Positions 24,126 to 33,101 of a stretch of DNA of 64,000 nt are shown here, piece after piece. A model generated the notes under the pieces. It saw only the letters and a program-made list of their open reading frames with translations. It had not been told where the DNA came from and did not search any database. The position numbers and the translations under genes are program-made. Position 1 is the first letter of the stretch. The number at the start of each line of letters is the position of its first letter. The DNA comes from an uncultured Anaerolineales bacterium (GTDB lineage Bacteria > Chloroflexota > Anaerolineae > Anaerolineales > UBA6663): positions 1-64,000 of the forward strand of contig CALFZO010000006.1 in assembly GCA_937952305.1 (NCBI GenBank), given 5' to 3'.

Positions 24126-25334
24126 CTATTCGTCGCCGCGCACCGACTGGCCGTCCAGCCGGGCGCGAACGAACGCCGCGATCTGCTCAACGCGGCGGTC
24201 CCAGGTATGTTGGGCCGCCACACTCAGGCGTTCGGCCACGGCCGGCGGGGCCGTGTCACTCAAGGCCGCTTCGACGCCGGCCAGGAACCCAGCCGGCGAG
24301 TCGGCGAGCCTCACCAGGTGCCGAAAGCCGTCCAGCGCCGGCATATCCACGGTCACGATGGGCTTGCCGGCGGCCAGGTACTCATACAGCTTGATCGGGC
24401 TGATGTGCTGGGTTTCCTCGCCCGGCCGATAAGGGATCAGGGCAGCATCGAAGCCGGCGATGTAGGCGGGCATTGCCTCAGCCGGCTTGGCGCCCAGAAA
24501 GTGGACGTTGGGCAGGGCGCGCAGGCAGGCCAACTCCGCTTCGCAGCCTTTGTCCCAGAGCGACCCCACCAGGGCCACAGACCAGTCCGGCCGTCGGCGG
24601 GCAAGCTCCACCAACAGGGTCAGGTCCAGGCGCACGCTGATGTGGCCGGCGTAGCCGATCACCGGCCGGGGCAGGCTGGCCAGATCGTCCGGCGGCGGCA
24701 GACCCGCCTGACGCACTTGCTCATACGCGGCGAAATCAACCCCGTTCGGCACCAAAACGGTCTGAGGATTCAGCTGGCGCTTGGTATCCCACAGCGCGCG
24801 CGAGGTCGTGATCACCAGGTCGGCGCGCGGCAGGAGCTGTTGTTCTTGCTCCCGCAGGGCGGCCTGGGCTGCCGGGGAGTGGTACCGGAACGCCGCGTAC
24901 TCGTCGACGATGTGAAAAACGACCAGGCGCTCACCCAGGCGCCCCAACAGCTCGGTGTCCTTAGGCTGGAAGAACCAGGCGATCGGGTCGCGGAACCGCA
25001 GCTGCGCCATGGCCGCCCGCACCGCCCGGCCGCGCAATCCGCGCAACAGCGTCCGCAATCCCGGCCAGTTTGTTCGCGGCGCCCAGACCGGGTGCCGGTA
25101 GAGCCACAAGCCGTCACGCCAGTGCCGCAGCCGGGGCGCGCGCCAGGCTTCGGCCGGCACTTCACCCCGGCGCACATCGGCCAGGCTATAGAGGCGCGGC
25201 TCCACGTACAGCACGGTGTTCGCGCGCGCCAGCCGCGAGAAGATGTGCTGGCGGTTGCGCCAGATATCGTCCCAGGGGTTCGGCGCGCAACAGACGATGT
25301 GGGCGCCGGCCAAAGGCAGGACCGGGGTCTTCAC
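24126..25334 (-). CDS. Glycosyltransferase (TuaH-like, GT4/GT1 group)
   Basis: 402 residues. 'HIVCCAPNPWDDIWRNRQHI' and 'YVEPRLYSLADV' at the start are typical of TuaH/teichuronic-acid-type glycosyltransferases, which read 'PWdxxWqRpQq'. Further landmarks are 'VIGYAGHISVRLDLTLL' and 'KLYEYLAAGKPIVTVDMPAL', the latter replacing the E-x7-E helix. It starts with GTG (25334), which overlaps the upstream TGA as GTGA, and has GGGGAGG seven bases before. It likely extends the repeat unit; sugar unknown. Confidence 0.85.
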   Translation of the reverse strand: MKTPVLPLAGAHIVCCAPNPWDDIWRNRQHIFSRLARANTVLYVEPRLYSLADVRRGEVPAEAWRAPRLRHWRDGLWLYRHPVWAPRTNWPGLRTLLRGLRGRAVRAAMAQLRFRDPIAWFFQPKDTELLGRLGERLVVFHIVDEYAAFRYHSPAAQAALREQEQQLLPRADLVITTSRALWDTKRQLNPQTVLVPNGVDFAAYEQVRQAGLPPPDDLASLPRPVIGYAGHISVRLDLTLLVELARRRPDWSVALVGSLWDKGCEAELACLRALPNVHFLGAKPAEAMPAYIAGFDAALIPYRPGEETQHISPIKLYEYLAAGKPIVTVDMPALDGFRHLVRLADSPAGFLAGVEAALSDTAPPAVAERLSVAAQHTWDRRVEQIAAFVRARLDGQSVRGDE

Positions 25335-26479
25335 GGCGGCGCCTCCCCGCCGGCGGCCGTTTCGCCCAACGCGGCGCGGTAAACCTGAACCAGCCGCTGG
25401 CCGAGCTCGGGCCAGTCGAAGCGGTGCGCCTCAGCCAGGACGGCGGCCGACGACCAGTTGCGCGTCCGCGCCTCCCGCAGCGCCCCGGCCAACGCACCCG
25501 GCTCGCCCACGGGATAGAGCAGGCCGGCGGCGGGCGCGATCACCTCCGCCAGAGTCTCAAAGGCCGGCGCCAGCACCGGCCGCCCGAACGACAAAGCCAG
25601 CATCACGGAACCGGACGTGGTGATCTGCTGATAGGGATTGACGACGATGTCGGCGGCGTTCAGATACAGCTGCAGCGCCTCGTCGGGGACGAAGCCCGGC
25701 CGAAAGACGACCCGCGGCTGGGTAACGCGCGCGCCTAGATGGTCCAGATATTCGGGCCGGACAACCTTGCCCGCGATCACCAGATACGTGGCCGGATCGG
25801 CCAATTGGCTGAACGCCGCCAGCAACTCTTCCAGGCCCTTATAGGGCGCGATCTGGCCCAGGAACAGATAGACAAAGGCGGCTTCTGGCAGGGCCAGACT
25901 GCGCCGCGCCTCCGCCCGGCTGAGGGTGTTAGCGTACCAACCGAGGTAGTTGCCATGCGGCACGACGAAGACGTTGTGGGTCCGCCCGTAGGCACGCTGC
26001 AGGGCCAGCGCGGCCGCGCGGCTGTGGACATGGACGGCGTCCGCCTGCGCCAGGATCAACCGGTTGGCGCGTTCGGCCAGCCGGCCGAGGTAATTCGGCC
26101 GCGCGTCGTGGGGCGCCAGGTTGTGGACCGTGTACACCAGCCGGACACCGGCGCGGCGCGCTTGGCTGAGCGCCCACGCCAACTGCCCCAATAACCCGGT
26201 GGCGCGAGCCGGATAGGTCAGACGGTTCTCGCCCAGGCGGTTAACCAGCCGGCGCCAACTGACCGCTTCTTTTCCAAACCAGGGCACCGGGCGCAGGTGG
26301 CTCTCGATCCAGTGCAGATGGGCGATATCGCCGGGCCGAGCCTGCCGCCACACCCAATCCAACTCAAAGCGCGGGCGCAGGTCAACGGGCGCGTCACAGT
26401 AGGGCTGGATCGAACGCTGCAGGAGCGCGATATAGGGATTGAAGCTCGGCAGGACATTGGCAAACAACGTGACGCGCAT
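25331..26479 (-). CDS. Glycosyltransferase family 4
   Basis: 382 residues. 'DIAHLHWIESHLRPVPWFGK', 'VYTVHNLAPHDARP' and 'FLGQIAPYKGLEELLAAF' match GT4 enzymes of the amylovoran/beta-mannosyltransferase-like type, and 'SGSVMLALSFGRPVLAPAF' covers the donor site. ATG at 26479 (with GAGG) is preferred over Met at 26521, which lies nearly in the upstream gene and adds 14 poorly conserved residues. It overlaps the next glycosyltransferase by 4 nt, so the two are probably made in equal amounts. Confidence 0.85.
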   Translation of the reverse strand: MRVTLFANVLPSFNPYIALLQRSIQPYCDAPVDLRPRFELDWVWRQARPGDIAHLHWIESHLRPVPWFGKEAVSWRRLVNRLGENRLTYPARATGLLGQLAWALSQARRAGVRLVYTVHNLAPHDARPNYLGRLAERANRLILAQADAVHVHSRAAALALQRAYGRTHNVFVVPHGNYLGWYANTLSRAEARRSLALPEAAFVYLFLGQIAPYKGLEELLAAFSQLADPATYLVIAGKVVRPEYLDHLGARVTQPRVVFRPGFVPDEALQLYLNAADIVVNPYQQITTSGSVMLALSFGRPVLAPAFETLAEVIAPAAGLLYPVGEPGALAGALREARTRNWSSAAVLAEAHRFDWPELGQRLVQVYRAALGETAAGGEAPP

Positions 26480-26536
26480 TACCAGCCTCGTCCGCTCACG
26501 GCCCAGGCCCGCGCCGACCACCGCGGCGCGCGGCGG

Positions 26537-27469
26537 TTAGACGGACTTTGGCAGGCCATCTTCGTGACGGCGACCGCGAGCCGGCAGCGCCAACGCCTGC
26601 CGGGCGGCCCAAACCAGATCGTCGCCCAGCTTGCCACGATACCGCCGGATCCACGCCAGCAGGTGCCGGCCGCAGGCCAGGCGCTCTGCTCCCGCCAGCG
26701 GCACGGCGCGGACGGCCTTGAGGTACTCCCCCAGGATGCGCCATTGCGGGAAAGTGATCTGCCGACGCTGGCGCGGATCATACCAGCGCGCATGCAGGCG
26801 GCGCGACGGCAAGGCCGTGAGCTGCTCGGGATGACGCCGGCGCAGGAACAGGTGCTCGGGCACCTCGTGGAAACGCCCCAGCAGGCCGAGGCGCGCCAGC
26901 AGCGTCCGGTCGGAGGCCGCGAAGCTGCCGATCAGGGGCGTCCGGCGCAGCACGTCGGCGCGGATCACGCCGAAGATCTGGAAGCACCAGTGGTTGATCA
27001 GGATCAGGTCATGGAAGCGTACCGCCGGACGGTCCGAGTCGGTCGCGAAGGCGACAGCGTAAGTGCCGGTGACCTGGCCCTGTTCGTCGATGTGCGTGGT
27101 CCGGGGATACGCCAGCACCACCGCCGGGTCGGCGTCCAGGGCCGCCACGCAGCGCGCCAGGAAGTCCGGAGCGCAGACGTCGTCGTGGGCCGCCCACTTG
27201 AAGTAGCGCCCGGCCGCCAGCGCGAAGACGCGGTTGTAGTTCGGGCCGGCGCCGATGTTGTGCTCATTCCGAAAGTAACGGACGCGCGGATCGCGGGCGG
27301 CGTAGGCCCGGCCGATGGCCTCGGTCCGGTCGGTGGAGGCGTTATCCGAGATGATCAACTCGAAGTCGGTGAAGGTCTGGGCCAGGAGGGAATCGACCGC
27401 GGCTTCCAGATAGCGCTCGCCGTTGTAGACCGGCAGACCGATACTTACCAGGGGCACTGAGCCAGCCAT
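26537..27469 (-). CDS. Glycosyltransferase family 2 (GT-A fold)
   Basis: 310 residues. 'VSIGLPVYNGERYLEAAVDS' and 'ELIISDNASTDRTEAIGRAY' are the GT2 N-terminal signature; 'YFKWAAHDDVCAPDFL' carries the DxD-like HDD site that binds the metal and nucleotide sugar. It is the only GT-A enzyme among the nine glycosyltransferases of the cluster. GGAGAACGGG precedes the ATG. It follows a C-methyltransferase gene, which fits use of a branched sugar donor, but this is only inferred from position. Confidence 0.9.
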   Translation of the reverse strand: MAGSVPLVSIGLPVYNGERYLEAAVDSLLAQTFTDFELIISDNASTDRTEAIGRAYAARDPRVRYFRNEHNIGAGPNYNRVFALAAGRYFKWAAHDDVCAPDFLARCVAALDADPAVVLAYPRTTHIDEQGQVTGTYAVAFATDSDRPAVRFHDLILINHWCFQIFGVIRADVLRRTPLIGSFAASDRTLLARLGLLGRFHEVPEHLFLRRRHPEQLTALPSRRLHARWYDPRQRRQITFPQWRILGEYLKAVRAVPLAGAERLACGRHLLAWIRRYRGKLGDDLVWAARQALALPARGRRHEDGLPKSV

Positions 27470-27493
27470 CCCGTTCTCCTTGCCGTCTCCGCC

Positions 27494-28672
27494 TCAGGCG
27501 CAGACCACTTCGGCCGCCACGCCGAGCTGCCCGAGCTGTTGCTCGATCTCGGCCTGATAGAGCGGGTTCATGACGATCACGGCCTCCGGCCGGTCGTCCA
27601 CCAGCGCGGCCGGCGCCACGATCGGCTGGCCGGTGCCGGCCACGTAGCGGCCCTGCTTGCGCGGGTTGAGGTCCACCACGCGCGCGATGACGTCCGCGGC
27701 CGCCAGCGTGTTCAGAAACGTGACACCCTTGGAGCCGGCGCCCCAGACGACGGCCCGGCGCCCGGCCCGGCGCCACTGCTCCAATCGCTCCCGCCACTCC
27801 GTTACCTTGGTGCGGTAGGCGTCCGTGAAAGCCGCGGCGCCGGCCAGCACCGCCCGGTGCGCCTCGGTCAGGTCCGGGGCGGGCGCCGCGCCGCTCAGGT
27901 CCGGCGCCGCCTCCAGCGTCAGGAACTGCCCGCCGTACTGCTCGGCCACGGCGCGCACGGCAAAGCCGCTCTGCGCGAACAACAGGGCCAGCGAGCTGGC
28001 GCTGTAGTAGCCGCAGTGCTCGTAGATCAGGTCCCAGATCCCGAGGTCGCGCAGCGTGTAGAGGACGTTGGGCACTTCGAAGAACACGACGGTGGCCGGC
28101 CGGTCGCCGACCGAGCGCCGCAGGCTGGCCAGGAAGGGGCGCGGCTCCGGGATGTGCTCGAGCACATGCCGGCCGGCCACCAGATCCGCCTGGTAGTGGG
28201 CGTGCCGCTCAGAGTAGAACTCCGGCAGCACCGTGAAGCGGCCGGCTTCGGCGTCCGGGTCCGGCACATAGCTCGGGTCGAAGCCGAGGCCGCGGTTCTC
28301 GCCCAACGCGCACAGCAGCCCCAGAAATTCACCCTTGCCGCAGCCGATCTCGATGACGGTCTTGCCGCGCAGGCCGTGGCGGGTCACCAGGTCGGCGGCC
28401 AGCGTCTCAGCGTAGATCTGAAAGCGCGGCGAGAAGTGCAGCGAGTTCTCGTAGGCCTGGGTGTACTCCATCCGGGCCGGGTCGAAGGCGCGGTTGAAGA
28501 CGTGACCGCAATTGGCGCAGACGGCCAGGTCCAGGTCGCCGCGCGGCGCCTGCAGCGCCTCGGCCTGGGTCGGCCAGAGCACGTTGCAATGCACCGGCAC
28601 GGCCGGGAGGCGGGCCAGCGGCGCCAGGTCGGCGGCAGCGCACACCGGGCAGGCGGACAGAGGCGTGTTCAT
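27494..28672 (-). CDS. Class I SAM-dependent C-methyltransferase (zinc-ribbon type)
   Basis: 392 residues with the three-part layout of sugar C-methyltransferases: an N-terminal zinc ribbon (CPVC near residue 8, CANC near residue 53), a SAM-binding Rossmann domain (VIEIGCGKGEFLGLL, about 109-123) and a C-terminal domain beginning 'RAVVWGAGSKGVTFLNTL'. Known relatives such as TylC3-type enzymes methylate C3 of a 4-keto NDP-sugar. The catalytic His-containing segment is 'GRHVLEHIPEPRPFL'. It is a tandem paralogue of the gene at 28677 (gap 4 nt). Confidence 0.85.
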   Translation of the reverse strand: MNTPLSACPVCAAADLAPLARLPAVPVHCNVLWPTQAEALQAPRGDLDLAVCANCGHVFNRAFDPARMEYTQAYENSLHFSPRFQIYAETLAADLVTRHGLRGKTVIEIGCGKGEFLGLLCALGENRGLGFDPSYVPDPDAEAGRFTVLPEFYSERHAHYQADLVAGRHVLEHIPEPRPFLASLRRSVGDRPATVVFFEVPNVLYTLRDLGIWDLIYEHCGYYSASSLALLFAQSGFAVRAVAEQYGGQFLTLEAAPDLSGAAPAPDLTEAHRAVLAGAAAFTDAYRTKVTEWRERLEQWRRAGRRAVVWGAGSKGVTFLNTLAAADVIARVVDLNPRKQGRYVAGTGQPIVAPAALVDDRPEAVIVMNPLYQAEIEQQLGQLGVAAEVVCA

Positions 28673-28676
28673 GGTC

Positions 28677-29855
28677 TCAGCCCACCGGCCACAGTTCCGC
28701 CGTGAGGCCCAGCCGGTCCAGCTCCTGGCGGATCTCGGCGCAGTACACGGGGTTCATGACGATCACGACTTCCGGGCGGTAGCCGGTCAGCGTCTCCGGG
28801 CCGACAATGGCCTGGCCGGTGCCGGCCATAAAGGTGCCGTGCTTGCGCGGGTTGATGTCCACGGCGTACTCCAGGCCGTCCCGCAGGCCCAACTGGGTGA
28901 GGAAGGCGACGCCCTTGGAGCCGCCGCCCCAGATCACGGCGCGCTGGCCCTGGGCGCGCAGCGCGTCCAGGCGGGTGCGCCAGTCGGCCAGCGTGGCCGT
29001 GGCGCGCGCGGCGAAGCGGGCCACCTCGGCGGCCAGGTCGGCGGGCGTCTCCTCCTGCGGCAGCGGCGCGCCGCGCCCGTCGCCGGGCCGGGCCTCGATC
29101 ATCAGGTACTGGTCATCGTAGTCCGTCCACAGGTCCAGCACGTCAAAGCCGCAGCGCCGGAAGAGCCGCGCCAGCGAACCCGGGCTGAAGTAAGAGCAGT
29201 GCTCGTAGTACACGTCCCAGAAGGCCACATCCTGGAGGATACGGCGGACGTTGGGAATCTGGAAGAAGACCACGGTACCAGGCCGGTCGCCGATGGAGCG
29301 CCGCACCGTGCGGACGAAGTCGGCCACCGGCTGGATGTGCTCGAGCGTCATCTTGCAGGCGACGAAGTCGGCGTGGTGGTCCACGTACTTCTCGGAATAG
29401 AAGTCGGCGACGAAGCGCAGCTCATCACGGGCCGGCTCGCCGCGGGCCGGGTCATAGGCCGGGTCGAACCCCTCGCCGCGGTTGCCGCCCAGCGCGCACA
29501 ACAGGCTCAGAAACTCGCCCTGGCCGCAGCCGATCTCGATCAGGTCCCGGCCGTGCAGGTCATAGCGCTCGATCAGGCGCTCGGCCAGGCGGCGCTGGAA
29601 GGCGTTGAAGGTGGCCGAGAAGGCCTGGGTGGCCTCATACTTGGCCGAGTACTCGTGCAGGGCCGGGTCGAAGGCGGCGTTCCAGATGAAGCCGCAGGCG
29701 GCGCAGAAGCACAGGGCAATCTCGCCCTGCGGGTAGGCCAGAGCGGCGGCGCGCGTCTCCAGCAGCAGCACGCTGTGGACGGGCGCCTGGGCCTGGCGAT
29801 AGAAGACCTCGGCGCCCGGCGCGCCGCAGGCGGGACAGCTATTGTGGAAGGGCAT
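28677..29855 (-). CDS. Class I SAM-dependent C-methyltransferase (zinc-ribbon type), paralogue
   Basis: 392 residues, same architecture as the gene just downstream: zinc ribbon (CPAC and CAAC), SAM loop LIEIGCGQGEFLSLL, and C-terminal 'RAVIWGGGSKGVAFLTQL'. The two align over their whole length, including 'VVFFxVPNVxxxLxDxxxWD' and 'VDxNPRKxGxxxAGTGQxIV', so they arose by duplication. They could act on different carbons or sugars, or form a heterodimer. ATG at 29855 with AAGG is preferred; GTG at 29861 is possible. Confidence 0.85.
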   Translation of the reverse strand: MPFHNSCPACGAPGAEVFYRQAQAPVHSVLLLETRAAALAYPQGEIALCFCAACGFIWNAAFDPALHEYSAKYEATQAFSATFNAFQRRLAERLIERYDLHGRDLIEIGCGQGEFLSLLCALGGNRGEGFDPAYDPARGEPARDELRFVADFYSEKYVDHHADFVACKMTLEHIQPVADFVRTVRRSIGDRPGTVVFFQIPNVRRILQDVAFWDVYYEHCSYFSPGSLARLFRRCGFDVLDLWTDYDDQYLMIEARPGDGRGAPLPQEETPADLAAEVARFAARATATLADWRTRLDALRAQGQRAVIWGGGSKGVAFLTQLGLRDGLEYAVDINPRKHGTFMAGTGQAIVGPETLTGYRPEVVIVMNPVYCAEIRQELDRLGLTAELWPVG

Positions 29856-29917
29856 GGGCACAACCTTGGGGCGGCCAGCCCGACGCGGGGTCGGGCCGGT
29901 GGAGCCGAACGTGGAGC

Positions 29918-32900
29918 TTACGGGCTGCGTTGAATCGCGGGCAAGTAGACGCTGTAGCCGCCGGTCACGGGCACATCGGCCACCGTGAGCGTGATGGTCT
30001 CGCCGTCGGCGAGCAAGCTATCCGAAGCCGTGAAGGTGACGACGTGGTCGCCCACCTGCGCGACCGACGGTGTCCAGCTGAACGCGCCGGTCGTGAGATT
30101 GAGCGTGGCGCCGGCCGGCAGGCCGGTGGCCGAGTACGTCATCGCATTGCCGTCCGGGTCGCTGGCGCTCAGCGTGAAGCTGAGCGTCTGGCCGGCCCCG
30201 ATCGTCTTATCGCCGACGGCCGTCAGCGTCGGCGCGCGGTTGCCGACCGTGAGCGTGATGGTCTCGCTGTCGGTCGCCAGGCCGTCGGAGACGGTCAGTG
30301 TCACGGCGTGGTCGCCCGTCTGCGCGACCGTGGGCGTCCAGCTGAACGCGCCGGTGGCCGGGTCCAGCGTGGCGCCGGCCGGGAGCCCCTGGTGGCCGTA
30401 GGTCAGGGTGTCGGTGTCGACGTCGGTGGCGGTCAGCGTGAAGGCGAGCAGCGCGCCGTTGAAGACGTTCTGGTCTCCCACCGCGCCCAGAACCGGCGCG
30501 TGGTTATTGGGCCGCTCGGAGGCCGCGCCCACCTGGGTCGTCAGGTCGCGGTAGGCCGAGTTGACGGAGTCGGCCGCCATGGGCAGGCCCTCCGCCAGGC
30601 CGATGGTGAAGGTGTTGGGAGCCAACGTAAGTTTGGGGCTGCACGCCGGCGAGCAGCCGGCGGCGCCATCCCGGCCGAAGCCGAAGACCGTCATGTTATC
30701 CTGGTATTGATAGAAGGTATCGGTCTGGGCGTCGTCCCCATGATGGGCCACGAACAAGACCCGGTTGACGTTGTTGTCGCCGAAGAACGCCCACTCCGGG
30801 GCCGGGATATCGCCGTTCCAGGTGAGGACCGAGGCGTTGTCCACTGGGCGCGTGATGCCGTCGGATAACACGGCGAAGTCACGGACCTTGTTCAACTGGC
30901 CGTAGGGCGTGCCCTCGTACAGGAACCAGTACGGCGTGCTGTTCTGGTTCTCCAGGAGCGTCATCCGGGCGAAGTCGGGGAAGAACTCCCAGGTCAGCTT
31001 ATAGCGCTGGGTGCCCGTGATCACGTCTGAGTACACGGTCGCCTTGAGCGGCCCCTGGGAGACCAGGCTGCTGGTGCCGGCGGTGGCGCCGGGGTGCACG
31101 TAGTCGTTCATGTTGGGCAGGCCGCGGAAGTTGCCGGCCGAGCCGCCCGTCGGATGGTAGCCGAGCCAGTCCAGGCCGTCCACGTCGTCGATGCTTGAGA
31201 AGGACGCGCCCTGCTTCTGGTAATAGTAAGTGGCGGTGAGCGTCTGGACACGGAAGGCGTCCTGGCTCTCGTCACGGGCGCCGCTGTTGACCGTGATGCG
31301 CGGCGTCACCGCCGGCGGCGTGAACGGGCCGTGGCTGGCCACGTCGAAGTACACATGGAAGTAACGCGTGACGTCGCCGGGCGTCAGGCCGTCCAGCATG
31401 AAGATCAGCGTGCCATTGGCGTTGCTGTCGGGGTCGTCGAACTGGAAGTCCACGGTCTCGTCCAGCACCACACCCTGCGCGCTCACCTCCACCACCCGCA
31501 GCGAGGCCGGATCGAACGTGCCGGCCGCGCCCAGGCCGCTGAGCAGGCTGGCGAAGTTGAGGTTGACCTCGGCCGGGCGTGACAGGCGCGGGAAGCCGTT
31601 GGCGTTCACCTGGACCGGCACCCGGTAGGACCAGCCGTTGTTCCACCAGCCGCCGCTCGTGGACTGGGCAAAGACCGCCGTCACGACGCGGTGGCTGCGG
31701 ACGTCGAAGACCGCCGGGTTGGCGCTGCCGGCCCAATCGCCGGTCCAGCCGATGAAGCTCCAGCCGGGATCGGGGGCCGCCGTCAGGGTGACGACGGTGC
31801 CGGCTGAGTACGCGGCCTGATCCGGCTCACGCGTCACAGTGCCGCCGCCCGCCACGTTGGCGGCCACGGTATAGCCGACGTGTGTAAACGTCGCGGTCAC
31901 GACGCGGGTGGAGCTCAGGGTGATGTTGGCGGGGTTGGCGCCGGTGTTGATGTCACCGCTCCAGCCGGAGAAGACGTAGCCGGGGCTGGGGCTGGCTGTA
32001 AGCGCGACGACCTGGCCTGACCGGTAGATGGTCTGATCCAGGCTGCGCGCGATGGTGCCCGCGCCTGGCGGTGTGACGTTAAGGTTCAGGGCATACGTGG
32101 AGGGAGGCGTGCCGCCCAGGTTCACCAGGTTCTGGCCGGTCGCCAGGACCTCGCTGGCGCCGTCGGTGACGCCATAAAGCCAGGAGCGGTAGGCCGGCTT
32201 GGAACTGCTGCCGAAGTACGGATACCACTCAAAGCCGCGGCTGGACAGCAGCTTGATGATGTTGATCGTCGGCACCGGCAGGGCCCGCGCGTAGCCGTTG
32301 CCGCTCGCAGCCTGGTAGATGCCGCCGATGAAGCTGCCGTTGTAGTTCAGGCTGCCGCCGTTGGCCGGATCGGTGTAGCCGGCGTCGTAGCGGTTGTAGT
32401 AGCTCTGCGGATAGAGCACGTAGCCGCGCGGCGTGACGCAGTCCAGCCAGCAGCTGTTGCCGTAGAACTCGTAGCTGCCGCCGCTGGAGCTGCCGCCGGG
32501 TGAGCCCTGGTCCACCAGGTTGGTGCCGTAGCGGAAGTAGTCGATGCGGAGGTAGGCGCCGGTCGGGAAGATGGAGACTTCCTGGATCTTGGTGCCGTCG
32601 TCCCATTCCAGCCAGACCGACTTGCGGTCGTCGCCGTCATAGGTGATGACGGCCTTGGTGAGCACGCCGCGATTGGAGGTGGCGTCGATGTAGCGCCCGG
32701 ACTGATCCTGGTACCCACCGTCCTTGAGCTTGAACAAGACGATCGCCGACTGGTCGCGGTTCTCAAAGAAGTGGCCGTATTTCACCTGGATATCCACGTT
32801 CTCGAACAAGGCGTAGAGATACCCGTCGGCGTCGCTGCCGACGCTGACCGAGCCCCAGGCGCTGGGCGCCTGCGGCCCCACCGCCTCGGCCACCCCCCCG

Positions 32901-33010
32901 GCTGCTTGCGGCCCGGGCTGCGCCTGAGCCGCCGGACCCGCCGGCGCAGCCCAGACGCTCACCGCCAGCAAGAGCAACCCCATCACCCCCACCCGTTGCC
33001 ACATCCGCAT
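29918..33010 (-). CDS. Large secreted repeat protein with N-domain, B-repeats, Ig-like domains and YLP tail
   Basis: 1030 residues. A signal peptide ('VGVMGLLLLAVSVWAAPAGP') is followed by a domain of about 240 residues shared with the next two genes (begins AWGSVSVGSDADGYLYA). Then come two InlB-type B-repeats (GWSGDINTGANPANITL, GWTGDWAGSANPAVFDV), a DUF2341-like beta domain starting 'GWWNNGWSYRVPVQVNA', and two cadherin/He_PIG-like Ig domains with GLPAGATL and FSWTP. It ends YSVYLPAIQRSP. The protein is exported and probably binds or modifies glycans. ATG at 33010 has AAGGAGGGG six bases ahead, so the Met at 33028 is rejected. Confidence 0.8.
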   Translation of the reverse strand: MRMWQRVGVMGLLLLAVSVWAAPAGPAAQAQPGPQAAGGVAEAVGPQAPSAWGSVSVGSDADGYLYALFENVDIQVKYGHFFENRDQSAIVLFKLKDGGYQDQSGRYIDATSNRGVLTKAVITYDGDDRKSVWLEWDDGTKIQEVSIFPTGAYLRIDYFRYGTNLVDQGSPGGSSSGGSYEFYGNSCWLDCVTPRGYVLYPQSYYNRYDAGYTDPANGGSLNYNGSFIGGIYQAASGNGYARALPVPTINIIKLLSSRGFEWYPYFGSSSKPAYRSWLYGVTDGASEVLATGQNLVNLGGTPPSTYALNLNVTPPGAGTIARSLDQTIYRSGQVVALTASPSPGYVFSGWSGDINTGANPANITLSSTRVVTATFTHVGYTVAANVAGGGTVTREPDQAAYSAGTVVTLTAAPDPGWSFIGWTGDWAGSANPAVFDVRSHRVVTAVFAQSTSGGWWNNGWSYRVPVQVNANGFPRLSRPAEVNLNFASLLSGLGAAGTFDPASLRVVEVSAQGVVLDETVDFQFDDPDSNANGTLIFMLDGLTPGDVTRYFHVYFDVASHGPFTPPAVTPRITVNSGARDESQDAFRVQTLTATYYYQKQGASFSSIDDVDGLDWLGYHPTGGSAGNFRGLPNMNDYVHPGATAGTSSLVSQGPLKATVYSDVITGTQRYKLTWEFFPDFARMTLLENQNSTPYWFLYEGTPYGQLNKVRDFAVLSDGITRPVDNASVLTWNGDIPAPEWAFFGDNNVNRVLFVAHHGDDAQTDTFYQYQDNMTVFGFGRDGAAGCSPACSPKLTLAPNTFTIGLAEGLPMAADSVNSAYRDLTTQVGAASERPNNHAPVLGAVGDQNVFNGALLAFTLTATDVDTDTLTYGHQGLPAGATLDPATGAFSWTPTVAQTGDHAVTLTVSDGLATDSETITLTVGNRAPTLTAVGDKTIGAGQTLSFTLSASDPDGNAMTYSATGLPAGATLNLTTGAFSWTPSVAQVGDHVVTFTASDSLLADGETITLTVADVPVTGGYSVYLPAIQRSP

Positions 33011-33101
33011 AGTTCCCCTCCTTAACATTGGAAACTACCTCTCCTCAGCGCGGCGCCGTCCGGCCCGCGCGCATGGTCCTGGTCTTTCGGGGCCGGCGCG
33101 T

